Counted from the first letter of the stretch, positions 8,243 to 16,813 are shown. The stretch: DNA of 64,000 nt from Candidatus Villigracilis adiacens (GCA_016703605.1 JADJBU010000005.1:124001-188000); one strand, 5' to 3'. Notes: generated from the sequence alone by a model not told the origin. Program-made: numbers and translations.

Positions 8243-8368
8243 GTGTGCAGGCAAAACATGTCAGGCACGGAGTCGAAAGCGGCGCTGTGGCGCCATGGCG
8301 ACATCTCCCGACTTTCGAGCAAAATCAGGAGATTTTGCAGTCCAAACTGATAACCTTTGCCTGCACAC
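8243..8368. mobile_element. MITE family A, copy 1 (126 bp)
   Basis: Perfect 13-base terminal inverted repeats, GTGTGCAGGCAAA and TTTGCCTGCACAC. The element is flanked by an exact 8-base duplication ACTCAATT (8235-8242 and 8369-8376), the mark of transposition. Internally it has a pair of CTCCCGA/GGAGA palindromes. Copy 2 at 62978-63104 is inverted and near-identical. It lies directly behind the patatin stop codon. Confidence 0.9.
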
Positions 8369-8370
8369 AC

Positions 8371-9249
8371 TCAATTACTCCCGAACACGCGCCGATTAAA
8401 GCGGGCAAGCCAGGCGGTCTTACGTTTGAGATCGGGGAGAACATTTTCCAACGCTTCTTCGCCAAGCCGTGCAACCTCTTCGACGGTGACATTATCGAGC
8501 AGGTTGATGTGATGCACATTCGGGCGGACGAGAACTTCGGGCTTGTCCACTTGCAGGCGCAGGTGGGCCACATAGCGGCTGGAGGCGTCTACAGAACGCA
8601 GGAAGATATCCAGCGACTGGGCAAGCGAGATGCGGGAAATCCTGTCCGCGATGGCGCGGGGGACGATGCCCGGAACCGGTAAACTATAAGGGTTCAACGG
8701 CTTGTCAATCGGATCATTGAGGACGACCGCCACGACCGGCAAATCTGGCGAAAGTTTGCGCGCCAGAGAGACCGGGACCGGGTTCAGAACGCCGCCGTCC
8801 ACCAGGTTCATTTCGCCGATGCGTTGAACAGGAAATATGCCGGGCAGCGCGATCGTGGCTAGCACGGCGTCCATCAAACTGCCGTCGTCCAGAATGACCT
8901 CGGTTCCGCTGTCAATATCCACCGCGGTCAACGCGCAGGGGATGCGGGTATCCGCGAAGGTTTTCCCGCCGATGACACGTTCAAATAATTCGCGCGCGCC
9001 GGAAAGCCCCAGCAGGGAGGGTCCGTCTTCATGATCGCGCCCATACAAAGCCTTCTGGTCGGCGGATTCGAAGATGGCTTGTATCTCTTTCGGGGAGTAT
9101 CCCAAAGCGTATAACGCAGCCACGATGCCGCCAAAACTTGTTCCGGCGACCGTACGGATTTTATATCCTTCTTTTTCCAGGCGGCGAAGCACTCCGATGT
9201 GCGCGTTGCCTTTCGCGCCGCCGCCGCCCAATGCCAGTGAGATTTCCAT
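8371..9249 (-). CDS. Patatin-like phospholipase (RssA type)
   Basis: 292 residues. The patatin parts are intact: glycine-rich oxyanion loop LALGGGGAKGNAHIGVLRRL (residues 5-24), nucleophile Ser in VAGTSFGG (about 38-45), and the catalytic Asp in LVDGGVLNP (about 148). These are cytoplasmic or membrane-bound serine acyl hydrolases acting on lipids. The start has AAGGAAG just upstream. MITE A inserted at its very end; the stop codon is part of the target duplication. Confidence 0.92.
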   Translation of the reverse strand: MEISLALGGGGAKGNAHIGVLRRLEKEGYKIRTVAGTSFGGIVAALYALGYSPKEIQAIFESADQKALYGRDHEDGPSLLGLSGARELFERVIGGKTFADTRIPCALTAVDIDSGTEVILDDGSLMDAVLATIALPGIFPVQRIGEMNLVDGGVLNPVPVSLARKLSPDLPVVAVVLNDPIDKPLNPYSLPVPGIVPRAIADRISRISLAQSLDIFLRSVDASSRYVAHLRLQVDKPEVLVRPNVHHINLLDNVTVEEVARLGEEALENVLPDLKRKTAWLARFNRRVFGSN

Positions 9250-9361
9250 TTCTTCCTTGCTTTCTCGATCAATATTGTGATGCAGTCTATGTTTGGTATT
9301 TTACCCAGATGGGTATTCCGCGAGTCAAAACGGGGGTATTCTAGCACGCCGGGTATAAAAT

Positions 9362-9973
9362 ATGCGCATGATAAATTGGAATCGTTCCCTGCATAACGCG
9401 GTTGTACCGCAAACTTCAGTTTGCGCCCCGGCGGGCGAGATAAATCTCGCGGTACTGGGCAAAATCTTCGCGACTGACGTAGATTTTACTAAGCAATACT
9501 ATAACCACCTGAGAAGGCCAGCCCTGGGGATTGCTGCGCTTCTGCTTGTAACCTTATCCGCCTGCCTGCCCGTCCCAACCCGGGAGCCGACGCAGGCGAT
9601 CCCCGTCCCCTATCGCATCACGCAGGACGAAAACCCATACGCGCCAGACATTGAGGATACGGGCCGCCAGATCGCCGCAGTGACAGTCGCCTCGGTGATC
9701 GTCTCTGAAAAATACGAATTCACGCCTCCGCGAGCCGCCATCGTTATCACCGGGCACATGCCCAGCGTTTGCAACGAACTGCGCATCGAGATCAGCCCGC
9801 CGGATGATCAGTTCCGGGTTTTCATCGAAGCCTACAGCCTGATCGACCCCGACATTCAATGCGACGATGTCTTCCAGCAATTCGAGGCGGAAATTTTACT
9901 GGGAACCTATTCGACCGGCAGGTTTACGATCTGGGTTAACGATGCGCTTGCCGGAGATTTTGTCTCGTATTAA
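9362..9973 (+). CDS. Putative lipoprotein with an unusual N-terminal extension
   Basis: 203 residues. A lipoprotein signal (LRRPALGIAALLLVTLSAC, residues about 50-68) begins far inside the frame and is followed by a Pro/Thr-rich linker and a small domain with Cys pair CNELRIEISPPDDQFRVFIEAY and IQCDDVFQQFEAEI. The ~48 residues before the signal are partly encoded by a palindromic repeat (ACCGCAAACTTCAGTTTGCG and GAGATAAATCTC, 9403-9455), and no better start codon lies between. Either the repeat was inserted behind the original start, or translation starts at a non-standard codon. Domain function unknown. Confidence 0.65.
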   Translation: MRMINWNRSLHNAVVPQTSVCAPAGEINLAVLGKIFATDVDFTKQYYNHLRRPALGIAALLLVTLSACLPVPTREPTQAIPVPYRITQDENPYAPDIEDTGRQIAAVTVASVIVSEKYEFTPPRAAIVITGHMPSVCNELRIEISPPDDQFRVFIEAYSLIDPDIQCDDVFQQFEAEILLGTYSTGRFTIWVNDALAGDFVSY

Positions 9974-10446
9974 CCCGCCCGGCTGATCTCTCCAAAGCGG
10001 GCATTGACCAGCCGCGCCAGGTCTTTCACTTCAAGTTGAATATTCAACCCCCGCTGCCCGCCTGAGATGAATATTTCCTCGAATCCCTGCGCCGACGAAT
10101 CGATGATGACCTGAAACCCCTTGTTGATAAGCGCCAGGGGAGAGATGCCGCCCGCCTGAAGCCCGGTCATCTGCTCGGCTTCGCGTTCGGGCGGCAGGAG
10201 CATCTTTTTTTCGCCAAGAAACGCCGCCAGCAGTTTCAAATCCACCACCCGCGGACCAGGGACGACCGCCAGGACGTGTTTTCCCTTTTCACGCTTTATA
10301 ACAATGGTCTTGAAGACCTGTTCCTCCGGGGCATCCATGAACTGTGCCGCCTCCACCGCCCCCAATTTTTCGGGGGGCAGGTCGTGGGCAGTGTATCTCA
10401 CCTTTTGCGAGTCCAAAAATCTTGTTATGTTGTTTGTCATGCTCAT
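9970..10446 (-). CDS. YbaK/EbsC family aminoacyl-tRNA deacylase
   Basis: 158 residues from ATG 10446 (or 10440). Reads NITRFLDSQKVRYTAHDLPP, EQVFKTIVIKREKGKHVLAVVPG, LPPEREAEQMTGLQAGGISPLAL and IFISGGQRGLNIQLEVKDLARL, which is the YbaK (Cys-tRNA(Pro)/Cys-tRNA deacylase) pattern with the conserved lysine in VFKTIV. These free-standing proteins remove wrong amino acids from tRNA. The upstream extension to 10515 lacks family similarity. Its end overlaps the lipoprotein end tail to tail. Confidence 0.9.
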   Translation of the reverse strand: MSMTNNITRFLDSQKVRYTAHDLPPEKLGAVEAAQFMDAPEEQVFKTIVIKREKGKHVLAVVPGPRVVDLKLLAAFLGEKKMLLPPEREAEQMTGLQAGGISPLALINKGFQVIIDSSAQGFEEIFISGGQRGLNIQLEVKDLARLVNARFGEISRAG

Positions 10447-10882
10447 CCGTCCAAGTTCCTGCCAGTCTCGATGGTTTTTGCAAAGTCGCTTGACATCCCC
10501 TTGAATTTGCAGCAAGGTTTAACGCGAAAACCAATTAAGAAATTTGCGACATTCGCCTTTTCGCGGAATTCGCGTTAAATTTTTTCCTAACTTTGCAAAA
10601 GCCCTGTGCCAGTCTCTCCGCAAAATTTGCGGCGCAAGTCCTGTATTATAAAGTCACCTTAGGCAGTTCTCCCTTCAGTTTGTCACCCTGAGTGGAGCAA
10701 AGGGTCTCTGGGACAGTCGTAGAGACGCTTCGCTCCTAAGAAACAAGGGGTTTTCAAACCCATCGCCGGGGCGCAAACTGAAGTTTGCGGTACAACCGCG
10801 ATATGAATATCCGGTACCGGGGAAATGCGCAAGGTGGGTTGGAAACAGTCGGCGAAGCCCGCCGCGTAGTAAAATTACAGGA
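10447..10882. repeat. Intergenic region made of several repeats
   Basis: No gene seen. It holds a hairpin with arms TTTAACGCGAA / TTCGCGTTAAA (10518-10579), a repeat beginning GTCACCCTGAGTGGAGCAAA and ending GAGACGCTTCGCTCC (about 10679-10736), and the palindrome CGCAAACTGAAGTTTGCG (about 10772-10790), an inverted copy of the one at 9410. The promoter of the following RelA/SpoT gene should be here, but no convincing -35/-10 pair was found. Confidence 0.6.
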
Positions 10883-13099
10883 ATGAAATCCGCTTCCGCA
10901 GAAATCCCGTTCGAGCAATTGATGGAGCAGCTCCCGGAAAGGTATTCGCCCGCCGACCGCGAACTGGTGATCCGCGCCTACAACATTGCGGAAGAGGCGC
11001 ACCGGGAGCAAAAACGCCATTCGGGCGAACCCTATATCAACCATTGCATCGCGGTCGCAAAAATCCTCTCCGAACTAAAGGTCCCAGCCGAGGTGGTTGC
11101 GGCGGGGTTGCTGCACGATACGGTGGAAGATACGCCGATCACACTGGCGGATATTCGCAGCGAGTTTGGCGACACGGTCCGCCTGTTGGTGGATGGGGTG
11201 ACAAAATTGACGCACCTGCCGCGAGTCTCGCGCGGCGACCAGCACGCCGAAGCGGGGGACGCCGAACAGGATGACCCGCAAGTGGAGCCCGCCCTCCTGG
11301 GACGTAAACAGGATATGGTGCCCGAGACCCTGCGCAAGACCTTCCTTGCCATGGGCGAGGATGTGCGCGTGGTGCTCATCAAACTGGCAGACCGCCTGCA
11401 CAACATGCGCACGCTTGGTCACATGCCCGAACACAAACGGCTGCGCATCGCCGCCGAAACGCTCGACATCTTCGCGCCCCTGGCAAACCGGCTCGGCATC
11501 TGGCAGTTGAAATGGGAATTGGAAGACCTCAGTTTTCGCTACGTCCAGCCGGAAAAATACAAAGAGATCGCCAGTTCGCTGGCAGAACGCAGACCCGACC
11601 GGGAAAGACAACTCGAAGAGATCAAGACCAACCTGAAACGCCTGCTCGAAAAGAATCACATCCAATCCGAGATCAGCGGCAGGCCGAAGCACATCTACTC
11701 GATCTATAAAAAAATGCAGAAGAAGGATAAATCCTTCAACCTGTTGTACGATGTGCGCGCGGTGCGCCTGATCGTGCCGGATGTGCCGTCCTGTTATGCC
11801 GCGCTGGGGGTGATCCACACCTCCTGGCGCCCCGTGCCGGGCGAATTCGACGACTATATTGCCGCGCCGAAGGATAACCATTACCAGTCGCTGCACACGG
11901 CGGTGATGTACGACGACAAACGTCCGCTCGAGATCCAGATCCGCACGCAGGAAATGCACATGAACGCGGAGTACGGCATCGCCGCGCACTGGCGGTACAA
12001 GGAGGGCGGCAAGCACGACAAACAGTTCGAGGAACGCATCAAAGACCTGCGCAAGATGATGGAATGGGGCAGCGACGTGAACGATGCCGCCGAATTCGTC
12101 GAATCGATGCAAACGGACGTGTTCCGCGACCGGGTCTACATCTTCACCCCGCGCGGCGACGCCATCGACCTGCCTGCCGGTTCGACCCCCATTGATTTTG
12201 CCTACCACGTCCACACAGACATCGGTCATCGCTGCCGCGGGGCGCGGGTGAATGGAAAACTGGTCCCGCTCGACCATGAACTGAAGACCGGCGATGCGGT
12301 GGAAATCCTCACGGCAAAACGCGGGGGTCCGAGCCGCGACTGGCTGAACAACCATCTTGGTCTGGTCAAGACCCAGCGGGCGCGCTCCAAGATCCGCGTA
12401 TGGTTCAAAAAACTCGAGGACGAACAAAACCTCACCACCGGGCGCGATACGCTCGAACGCGAGTTGCAGCGGCTGGGGATCAATGAAGTCAACTTTGAAA
12501 AGCTGGCGCGCGAACTTGATTACAAAACCCCCGACGAAATGTTCATCGACCTTGGAACCGGCGAACTTTCCATCAGCAAACTCATCAGGCAGTTTTCGCA
12601 GGACGATGAGATCAAGGATATTCTCGAAGCGAACGCGCCCGCCACGCCGGTCAAACCCACCGACGCGGTGGAGGTCGTCGGCTTGAAGGGAATGCTGGCG
12701 ACAATGGCGAAATGCTGCAACCCCATGCCCGGCGACCAGATCGTGGGCTACATCACGCGCGGGCGCGGCGTCACCATTCACCGGCAGGACTGCCCAAACG
12801 TATTGCAGGCGCAGGACCGCGAACGATTCCTCAAGGTGGGCTGGGGGCACGTGGAACAGACCTTCCCGATCCCGGTCAAGATCAAAGCCTACGACCGCGA
12901 AGGATTGCTGAGCGACATCTCGAACCTGCTTGCGGATGAAAGCATCAACATCAACGATGTGGCGGTCAACGTGAACCGCAGCATCGCAGACCTGCGCCTT
13001 ATCATCGAAGTCAGGGATTTGACCCAGTTGAGCCGCATCCTGACGCGGATCGAAATCCTGCCGAATGTGATGGAGGCGGTTAGAACCAAGCCGGGGTGA
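10883..13099 (+). CDS. RelA/SpoT homologue, bifunctional (p)ppGpp synthetase/hydrolase
   Basis: 738 residues, a long RSH protein. HD hydrolase domain: GEPYINHCIAVAKIL, LLHDTVEDTPIT (about 76-87), KLADRLHNMRTL. Synthetase: DNHYQSLHTAVMYDDKRPLEIQIRT and EYGIAAHWRYKEGG. Then TGS (VYIFTPRGDAIDLPAGSTPIDFAYHVHTDIGH), a zinc-finger-like segment (MAKCCNPMPGDQIVGYITRGRG ... RQDCPNV) and a C-terminal ACT domain. Both active sites look intact, so it should make and degrade (p)ppGpp. An acidic insert of about 30 residues (from residue ~115, VSRGDQHAEAGDAEQDDP) lies inside the HD domain and is not usual. An AGGA site precedes the ATG. Confidence 0.95.
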   Translation: MKSASAEIPFEQLMEQLPERYSPADRELVIRAYNIAEEAHREQKRHSGEPYINHCIAVAKILSELKVPAEVVAAGLLHDTVEDTPITLADIRSEFGDTVRLLVDGVTKLTHLPRVSRGDQHAEAGDAEQDDPQVEPALLGRKQDMVPETLRKTFLAMGEDVRVVLIKLADRLHNMRTLGHMPEHKRLRIAAETLDIFAPLANRLGIWQLKWELEDLSFRYVQPEKYKEIASSLAERRPDRERQLEEIKTNLKRLLEKNHIQSEISGRPKHIYSIYKKMQKKDKSFNLLYDVRAVRLIVPDVPSCYAALGVIHTSWRPVPGEFDDYIAAPKDNHYQSLHTAVMYDDKRPLEIQIRTQEMHMNAEYGIAAHWRYKEGGKHDKQFEERIKDLRKMMEWGSDVNDAAEFVESMQTDVFRDRVYIFTPRGDAIDLPAGSTPIDFAYHVHTDIGHRCRGARVNGKLVPLDHELKTGDAVEILTAKRGGPSRDWLNNHLGLVKTQRARSKIRVWFKKLEDEQNLTTGRDTLERELQRLGINEVNFEKLARELDYKTPDEMFIDLGTGELSISKLIRQFSQDDEIKDILEANAPATPVKPTDAVEVVGLKGMLATMAKCCNPMPGDQIVGYITRGRGVTIHRQDCPNVLQAQDRERFLKVGWGHVEQTFPIPVKIKAYDREGLLSDISNLLADESININDVAVNVNRSIADLRLIIEVRDLTQLSRILTRIEILPNVMEAVRTKPG

Positions 13100-13129
13100 A
13101 CAATGGGGGTATAATCGCGCCGCTTTCAT

Positions 13130-14341
13130 ATGTATAGCGTTGCCGAGGCGCGCGAGCGCATCCTTTCCCGAATTCATACAACGACAACCGAATCGGTCTC
13201 CCTGTCCGACGCGCTGAATCGCGTCCTGGCGCAGGACCTTGTTGCAGACGGCGACTACCCGCCCTTCGACAATTCGGCGATGGACGGATTCGCATTGCGG
13301 TCGGAGGATGCCGCCGCCAGCCGGACCCTGAGCGTGGTTGCAGATATTCCGGCTGGAGCCGCGCCGACGACGGGCATCTATGCGGGTCAAGCCGCGCGGA
13401 TCATGACCGGCGCGCAAATGCCCCCGGGCGCAGACTGCGTGATCCCGGTCGAAGACACCGACTTCAAGAATCGAAACGCTGGCGCGGCTCCGCCCAACAG
13501 CGTCAGGCTGGGGAAAAGCGTTGGAGCGGGGGATAATATTCGCGTAAGCGGAACCGACATGCGCGCCGGGGATATCGTATTGAGCAAGGGCAGGCGATTG
13601 AAAGCGCAGGATTTGGGCTTGCTCGCCACCCTGGGTCATGCGTCTGTCAACGTCTGCAAAAGACCGCGGGTGGCGTTGATGTCTTCGGGGAATGAACTGC
13701 TCGAAGCCGATGCCCCGCTCGAACCGGGAAAGATCCGCGACTCGAATTCCTACACTCTTTCGGCGCTGCTGACCCAAACCGGCGCGGAGGTCATCCGCCT
13801 GGGTGTGGCAAGGGATACGCGCGAATCGGTGACGGTTTTATTGAACAAGGCGGCGGATGAAAATGCCGACCTGATCCTATCGTCTGCGGGGGTGAGCGTG
13901 GGCGCGTTCGATTTCATCAAGGACGTGATCGAAACAAATGGAAGCATGGATTTCTGGAAGGTGAACATGCGCCCGGGGAAACCGCTCGCCTTCGGGGAGT
14001 ATCGCGGGATTCCCTTCATCGGTCTTCCGGGCAACCCGGTTTCGGCGTTTGTCGGTTTCGAGGTTTTCGCGCGTCCCGCCCTCCAGCGGATGAGCGGCTC
14101 GATGGACGGAGACAGGCAAAGGGTCCGGGTGCGATGCGCAGAGGAGGTCGAATCGGATGGGAGGGAGAGTTATCTGCGGGCGAGAATCCGGCGCGCAGAC
14201 GGCGTTCCATCCGCATTTCTGACCGGGCACCAGGGGTCGGGAAATTTGTTGTCGCTGGCGCAGGCGGATGCTTTACTAATCGTTCCCGCTGGTGTAAAAT
14301 GCGTGCCTGCTGGCTCGGAAGTGGACGCCATCTTGCTGTGA
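13130..14341 (+). CDS. moeA: Molybdopterin molybdenumtransferase
   Basis: 403 residues. Inserts molybdate into adenylylated molybdopterin. Typical parts: DGDYPPFDNSAMDGFALR near residue 40, AARIMTGAQMPPGADCVIPVE, VALMSSGNELLEAD, KIRDSNSYTLSALL, and the MoCF-like LILSSAGVSVGAFDFIKDVIE with GKPLAFGEYRGIPFIGLPGNPVSA. A TATAAT lies at 13110-13115, but without a clear -35. It heads a small operon with VKOR and an acidic protein. Confidence 0.95.
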   Translation: MYSVAEARERILSRIHTTTTESVSLSDALNRVLAQDLVADGDYPPFDNSAMDGFALRSEDAAASRTLSVVADIPAGAAPTTGIYAGQAARIMTGAQMPPGADCVIPVEDTDFKNRNAGAAPPNSVRLGKSVGAGDNIRVSGTDMRAGDIVLSKGRRLKAQDLGLLATLGHASVNVCKRPRVALMSSGNELLEADAPLEPGKIRDSNSYTLSALLTQTGAEVIRLGVARDTRESVTVLLNKAADENADLILSSAGVSVGAFDFIKDVIETNGSMDFWKVNMRPGKPLAFGEYRGIPFIGLPGNPVSAFVGFEVFARPALQRMSGSMDGDRQRVRVRCAEEVESDGRESYLRARIRRADGVPSAFLTGHQGSGNLLSLAQADALLIVPAGVKCVPAGSEVDAILL

Positions 14342-14347
14342 GGAAAC

Positions 14348-14773
14348 ATGGATAAATGGCTTTATCGCGCTTCAGTGGCGCTCGTGATCGTCGGTCTGGC
14401 GGTTTCCGTGTACATGACGATCTATAAATTAAGCGGCAACGACGGCATGTGCCTCGGCTCGGGCGATTGCTCGACCGTCAACGCGAGTGTGTTCTCTGAA
14501 GTGAACGGCATTCCGGTTGCGGTCTTCGGCATCGTTGGGTATGCAGCGATCCTGGTCGTTCACTTCTACGAAGTCAAAATGGAATTCCTGCGCAAAAACG
14601 GCGCCATGCTGATCTTCGGCATGTCGCTGACGGGTTTTCTCTTCACCCTCTGGCTGGTGTACGTTGAACTTGCCATCCTGAAGGCGATCTGCCCGTTCTG
14701 CGTCACGTCACAGGTTGCGATGACGGCGATCTTTATTATCGCGGTCGCGCGCCTGATCCGAAACGAACTCTAG
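14348..14773 (+). CDS. Vitamin K epoxide reductase (VKOR) family protein
   Basis: 141 residues with four membrane helices. Redox cysteines are all present: the loop pair CLGSGDCSTVN (about residues 35-45) and the active-site CPFC in LAILKAICPFCVTSQ (about 117-120). In bacteria VKOR replaces DsbB, reoxidising a periplasmic DsbA with quinone. No fused thioredoxin domain. Six bases after moeA; the link to moeA is likely only cotranscription. Confidence 0.93.
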   Translation: MDKWLYRASVALVIVGLAVSVYMTIYKLSGNDGMCLGSGDCSTVNASVFSEVNGIPVAVFGIVGYAAILVVHFYEVKMEFLRKNGAMLIFGMSLTGFLFTLWLVYVELAILKAICPFCVTSQVAMTAIFIIAVARLIRNEL

Positions 14774-14784
14774 GAGGATTCGAA

Positions 14785-15015
14785 ATGCCCCGTATCAAAT
14801 GTCACTACACCGACTGTGTGTTCATCGATGAAGGGTTGTGCGGCGCGGCTGCCGTGGAATTCGACCCGGACACCGGATGTGTGACCTATTCCCCCACCGA
14901 AGGCGCAGCCGCCAACGACGATTGGGAAGACGAAGAAGAATCGGATGAGTGGGAGGATGAAGAAATCGACGGCGAAGAGGATGATGAATGGCTGGAAGAG
15001 GAGGATGAATTCTAG
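14785..15015 (+). CDS. Small protein with Cys-rich head and acidic tail
   Basis: 76 residues. The first 35 residues hold four cysteines (IKCHYTDCVFIDEGLCGAAA, then GCVTY), suggesting a small metal- or disulfide-bound knuckle like DUF1540-type proteins. The last 35 residues are nearly all Glu, Asp and Trp. A strong AGGAGG site precedes the ATG, so it is a real gene. Follows VKOR by 11 bases; a possible redox substrate or partner, which is inference only. Confidence 0.75.
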   Translation: MPRIKCHYTDCVFIDEGLCGAAAVEFDPDTGCVTYSPTEGAAANDDWEDEEESDEWEDEEIDGEEDDEWLEEEDEF

Positions 15016-15055
15016 CCCCGCCTCTTTCGTGACTTTGACCTGATCAACCCCATTG

Positions 15056-15087
15056 AGCCTTCTCCCCGCGAGGAGGCTTTTTAATTT
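15056..15087 (+). terminator. Rho-independent terminator of the moeA-VKOR operon
   Basis: AGCCTTCTC, loop CCCGC, GAGGAGGCT, followed by TTTTTAATTTT. It lies 40 bases after the acidic protein gene. Confidence 0.8.
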
Positions 15088-15291
15088 TCGGGATTTCCCG
15101 CTTCTGGCTGATTTTCGCGGACTGCAAAAGAAAAATTCGCGTAAATCTGCGGCTAAGGTTTGGCTCTTCGAAGATTCTGAATTTTCTTTTCTCTTTCTTC
15201 TTTTATTGTTCCCTTATTTCCACAAGCAGGCGCGGGATACAAACAGCCTCCCAACCCTTGAGCCGCCAACAATGGGAGCTGTTTGACTCCG

Positions 15292-16329
15292 CTATTGAAC
15301 TCTTTCCAACTCCTGCCCATCCTTTGTATCCCGAACCTTCCACCCCAGCGCGGCGATCTCATTACGCAGGCGGTCTGAGGCGGCGAAATCCTTGTTTTCC
15401 CTCGCCTGTTTGCGTTCTTCGAGCAATGCAAGCGCTTCAGCAGGCGGACCTTCGACCCCGGTGGTTTGAGCGTTAAACGTCATCTTCCAGGCGTTCTCTG
15501 CAATACCGGAATGAGCAGGCTCCGGCAGCCGCAAACCGCCAAGTTTGCCCAGGTCGAACTTTGAACCGGAGGGGAAAATTGCCGGGCTGCATTTTCGGAT
15601 AATGGAAACGGAACTGACCCCGCTGATCTCGCACACGCCCGACTCAAAATCCATGATGACGCCGGTATGTTCATCCAGACCGACGAGCGTGTTTTCCTCC
15701 GGGAGCATGTCGCACCACTGGCGAAAACGCTCCATGCCGACAAAACAACGGCTGGTATCCAGGTCCGCGCCGCCTTCGGCATTATTCCAGTGCGGCACGA
15801 AGGAAAGGTCCATGCCGAAATCGTTAAACAGACCCAGCCCGTCCTTGACGTGAACATCCTCGCCCACTTTATAAATTTCATAAACCGGCAGCACCCAGCG
15901 CCCGACCGAGATGGTCGCGGCGGAGGAGAACACCAGGGTGGCGCCCTGCCTGTGCCTCGCGCGGATAACGTCCCAGGCAAGCGAATCCTTCAACTGACGC
16001 GCCGCATAACTGGGGCTGCCGGGTCCCATAAAGATCATGTTCGCCCGCGTCAACGCTTCAAGGAGTTCAGGGGTATCGGGGCTGAAGTCCGTCCCTTTTT
16101 TTCTGGCGGGAACCAGGTCTATGGTCGGTTTGTAATTCCCGAGGCGCGTTTTCAGAAATTCGCCCACGCGCCCGGCGACGAGGGAGGCATTCAACTCAAA
16201 GCCGGCTGGCGTTTCGAGGATGGCGATCCGCAGCGGGTCCGGGATGAGCCGGGCAAGGGTCTCGAAGATCCGCCCGCCCGCAAGAGAGGTCTCGCCGGAG
16301 CCTAAAAAAGCAATACGTCCAGGTATCAT
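15292..16329 (-). CDS. Peptidase S51/cyanophycinase-like protein fused to a CysS-type C-terminal tail
   Basis: 345 residues. The first ~280 resemble the class I glutamine-amidotransferase/peptidase S51 fold (RIAFLGSGETSLAGGRIFE, MIFMGPGSPSYAARQL, TLVFSSAATISVGRWVLP, LVGLDEHTGVIMDFES). The S51 nucleophile motif GxSAGA reads FSSAAT here, so peptidase activity is doubtful. The last ~50 residues (ALALLEERKQARENKDFAAS...DRLRNEIAALGWKVRDT) look like the tail of cysteinyl-tRNA synthetases. It begins one base after the stop of the upstream selenoprotein-like gene, third in that operon. A hairpin without T run follows at 15245-15285. Confidence 0.75.
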   Translation of the reverse strand: MIPGRIAFLGSGETSLAGGRIFETLARLIPDPLRIAILETPAGFELNASLVAGRVGEFLKTRLGNYKPTIDLVPARKKGTDFSPDTPELLEALTRANMIFMGPGSPSYAARQLKDSLAWDVIRARHRQGATLVFSSAATISVGRWVLPVYEIYKVGEDVHVKDGLGLFNDFGMDLSFVPHWNNAEGGADLDTSRCFVGMERFRQWCDMLPEENTLVGLDEHTGVIMDFESGVCEISGVSSVSIIRKCSPAIFPSGSKFDLGKLGGLRLPEPAHSGIAENAWKMTFNAQTTGVEGPPAEALALLEERKQARENKDFAASDRLRNEIAALGWKVRDTKDGQELERVQ

Positions 16330-16330
16330 G

Positions 16331-16813
16331 CTACATGGATGTCTTATTCAATTCATCTATTACGTTGAAAAAAACCTCGTTGCGCGGAATATCCGTCATG
16401 GATGAGCCGTAATGGATATAACGAATGCGTCCCGCAATATCAATGACCGAGTTCAGGGGCATCCGTCCGAGTTTGAAAAGATTGACCTCCTGCCTGTAAA
16501 GCCTGGCAACGCCATGCGCCGGGTCGGGCAGTCCGATAAATGGAAGTTCCTCCCGCGCCCAATAATTCCTGAAGACCTCCTCCCGGTCGGGACCCACCGC
16601 CACGATCTCCGCGCCGCGCAAAGTGAATTTTTCATAATCATCCCGCAGGCGCGCCAACTGCGCGCGGCAGAACGGTCAGGAAAAGCCGCGCAGGAAGGCA
16701 AGCACGACCGGTTTGCCGCCGTAAAAACTCGAGAGGCGGACCAAATTGCCATGAGTATCGGCGAGTTCGAAATCCGGGGCGGGTTCGCCCGGCGTGATCA
16801 ATCCCTGTGTCAT
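16331..16813 (-). CDS. Peroxiredoxin-like (AhpC/TSA) protein, probable selenoprotein with in-frame TGA
   Basis: Reading through the TGA at 16676-16678 gives one continuous protein of 160 residues: MTQGLITPGEPAPDFELADT, then VVLAFLRGFS-U-PFCRAQLARLRDD, then EIVAVGPDREEVFRNYWARE and NSVIDIAGRIRYIHYGSSM. Homologues have RGFWCPFCR, so the TGA stands exactly at the first Cys of CxxC. Downstream of the TGA a GC-only 6-bp hairpin (16665-16649, loop AGUUG, starting 17 bases after UGA) fits the rule for a bacterial SECIS. The frame before and after the TGA is the same, so no indel is needed. ATG overlaps the upstream hydrolase stop by four bases. A point mutation or sequencing error cannot be excluded. 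Confidence 0.78.
16649..16665 (-). promoter_or_regulatory. Candidate bacterial SECIS hairpin
   Basis: On the coding strand GCGCGC-AGUUG-GCGCGC, six GC pairs with a five-base loop carrying G at position 2 followed by U. The loop begins 17 bases after the UGA, inside the 16-37 base range accepted for bacterial SECIS elements. The stem is short, and the GC-rich codons could form it by chance. Confidence 0.5.

Noticed and set aside
11075..13777. A 900-codon open frame on the minus strand
   Set aside because: It is antisense to the RelA/SpoT and moeA genes, and its translation has no family resemblance and is rich in His, Arg and Gln. GC-rich third positions keep such frames open.
15245..15285. 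Hairpin as a terminator for the S51-like gene
   Set aside because: Stem AAACAGCTCCCA / TGGGAGGCTGTTT is good but no T run follows on either strand.
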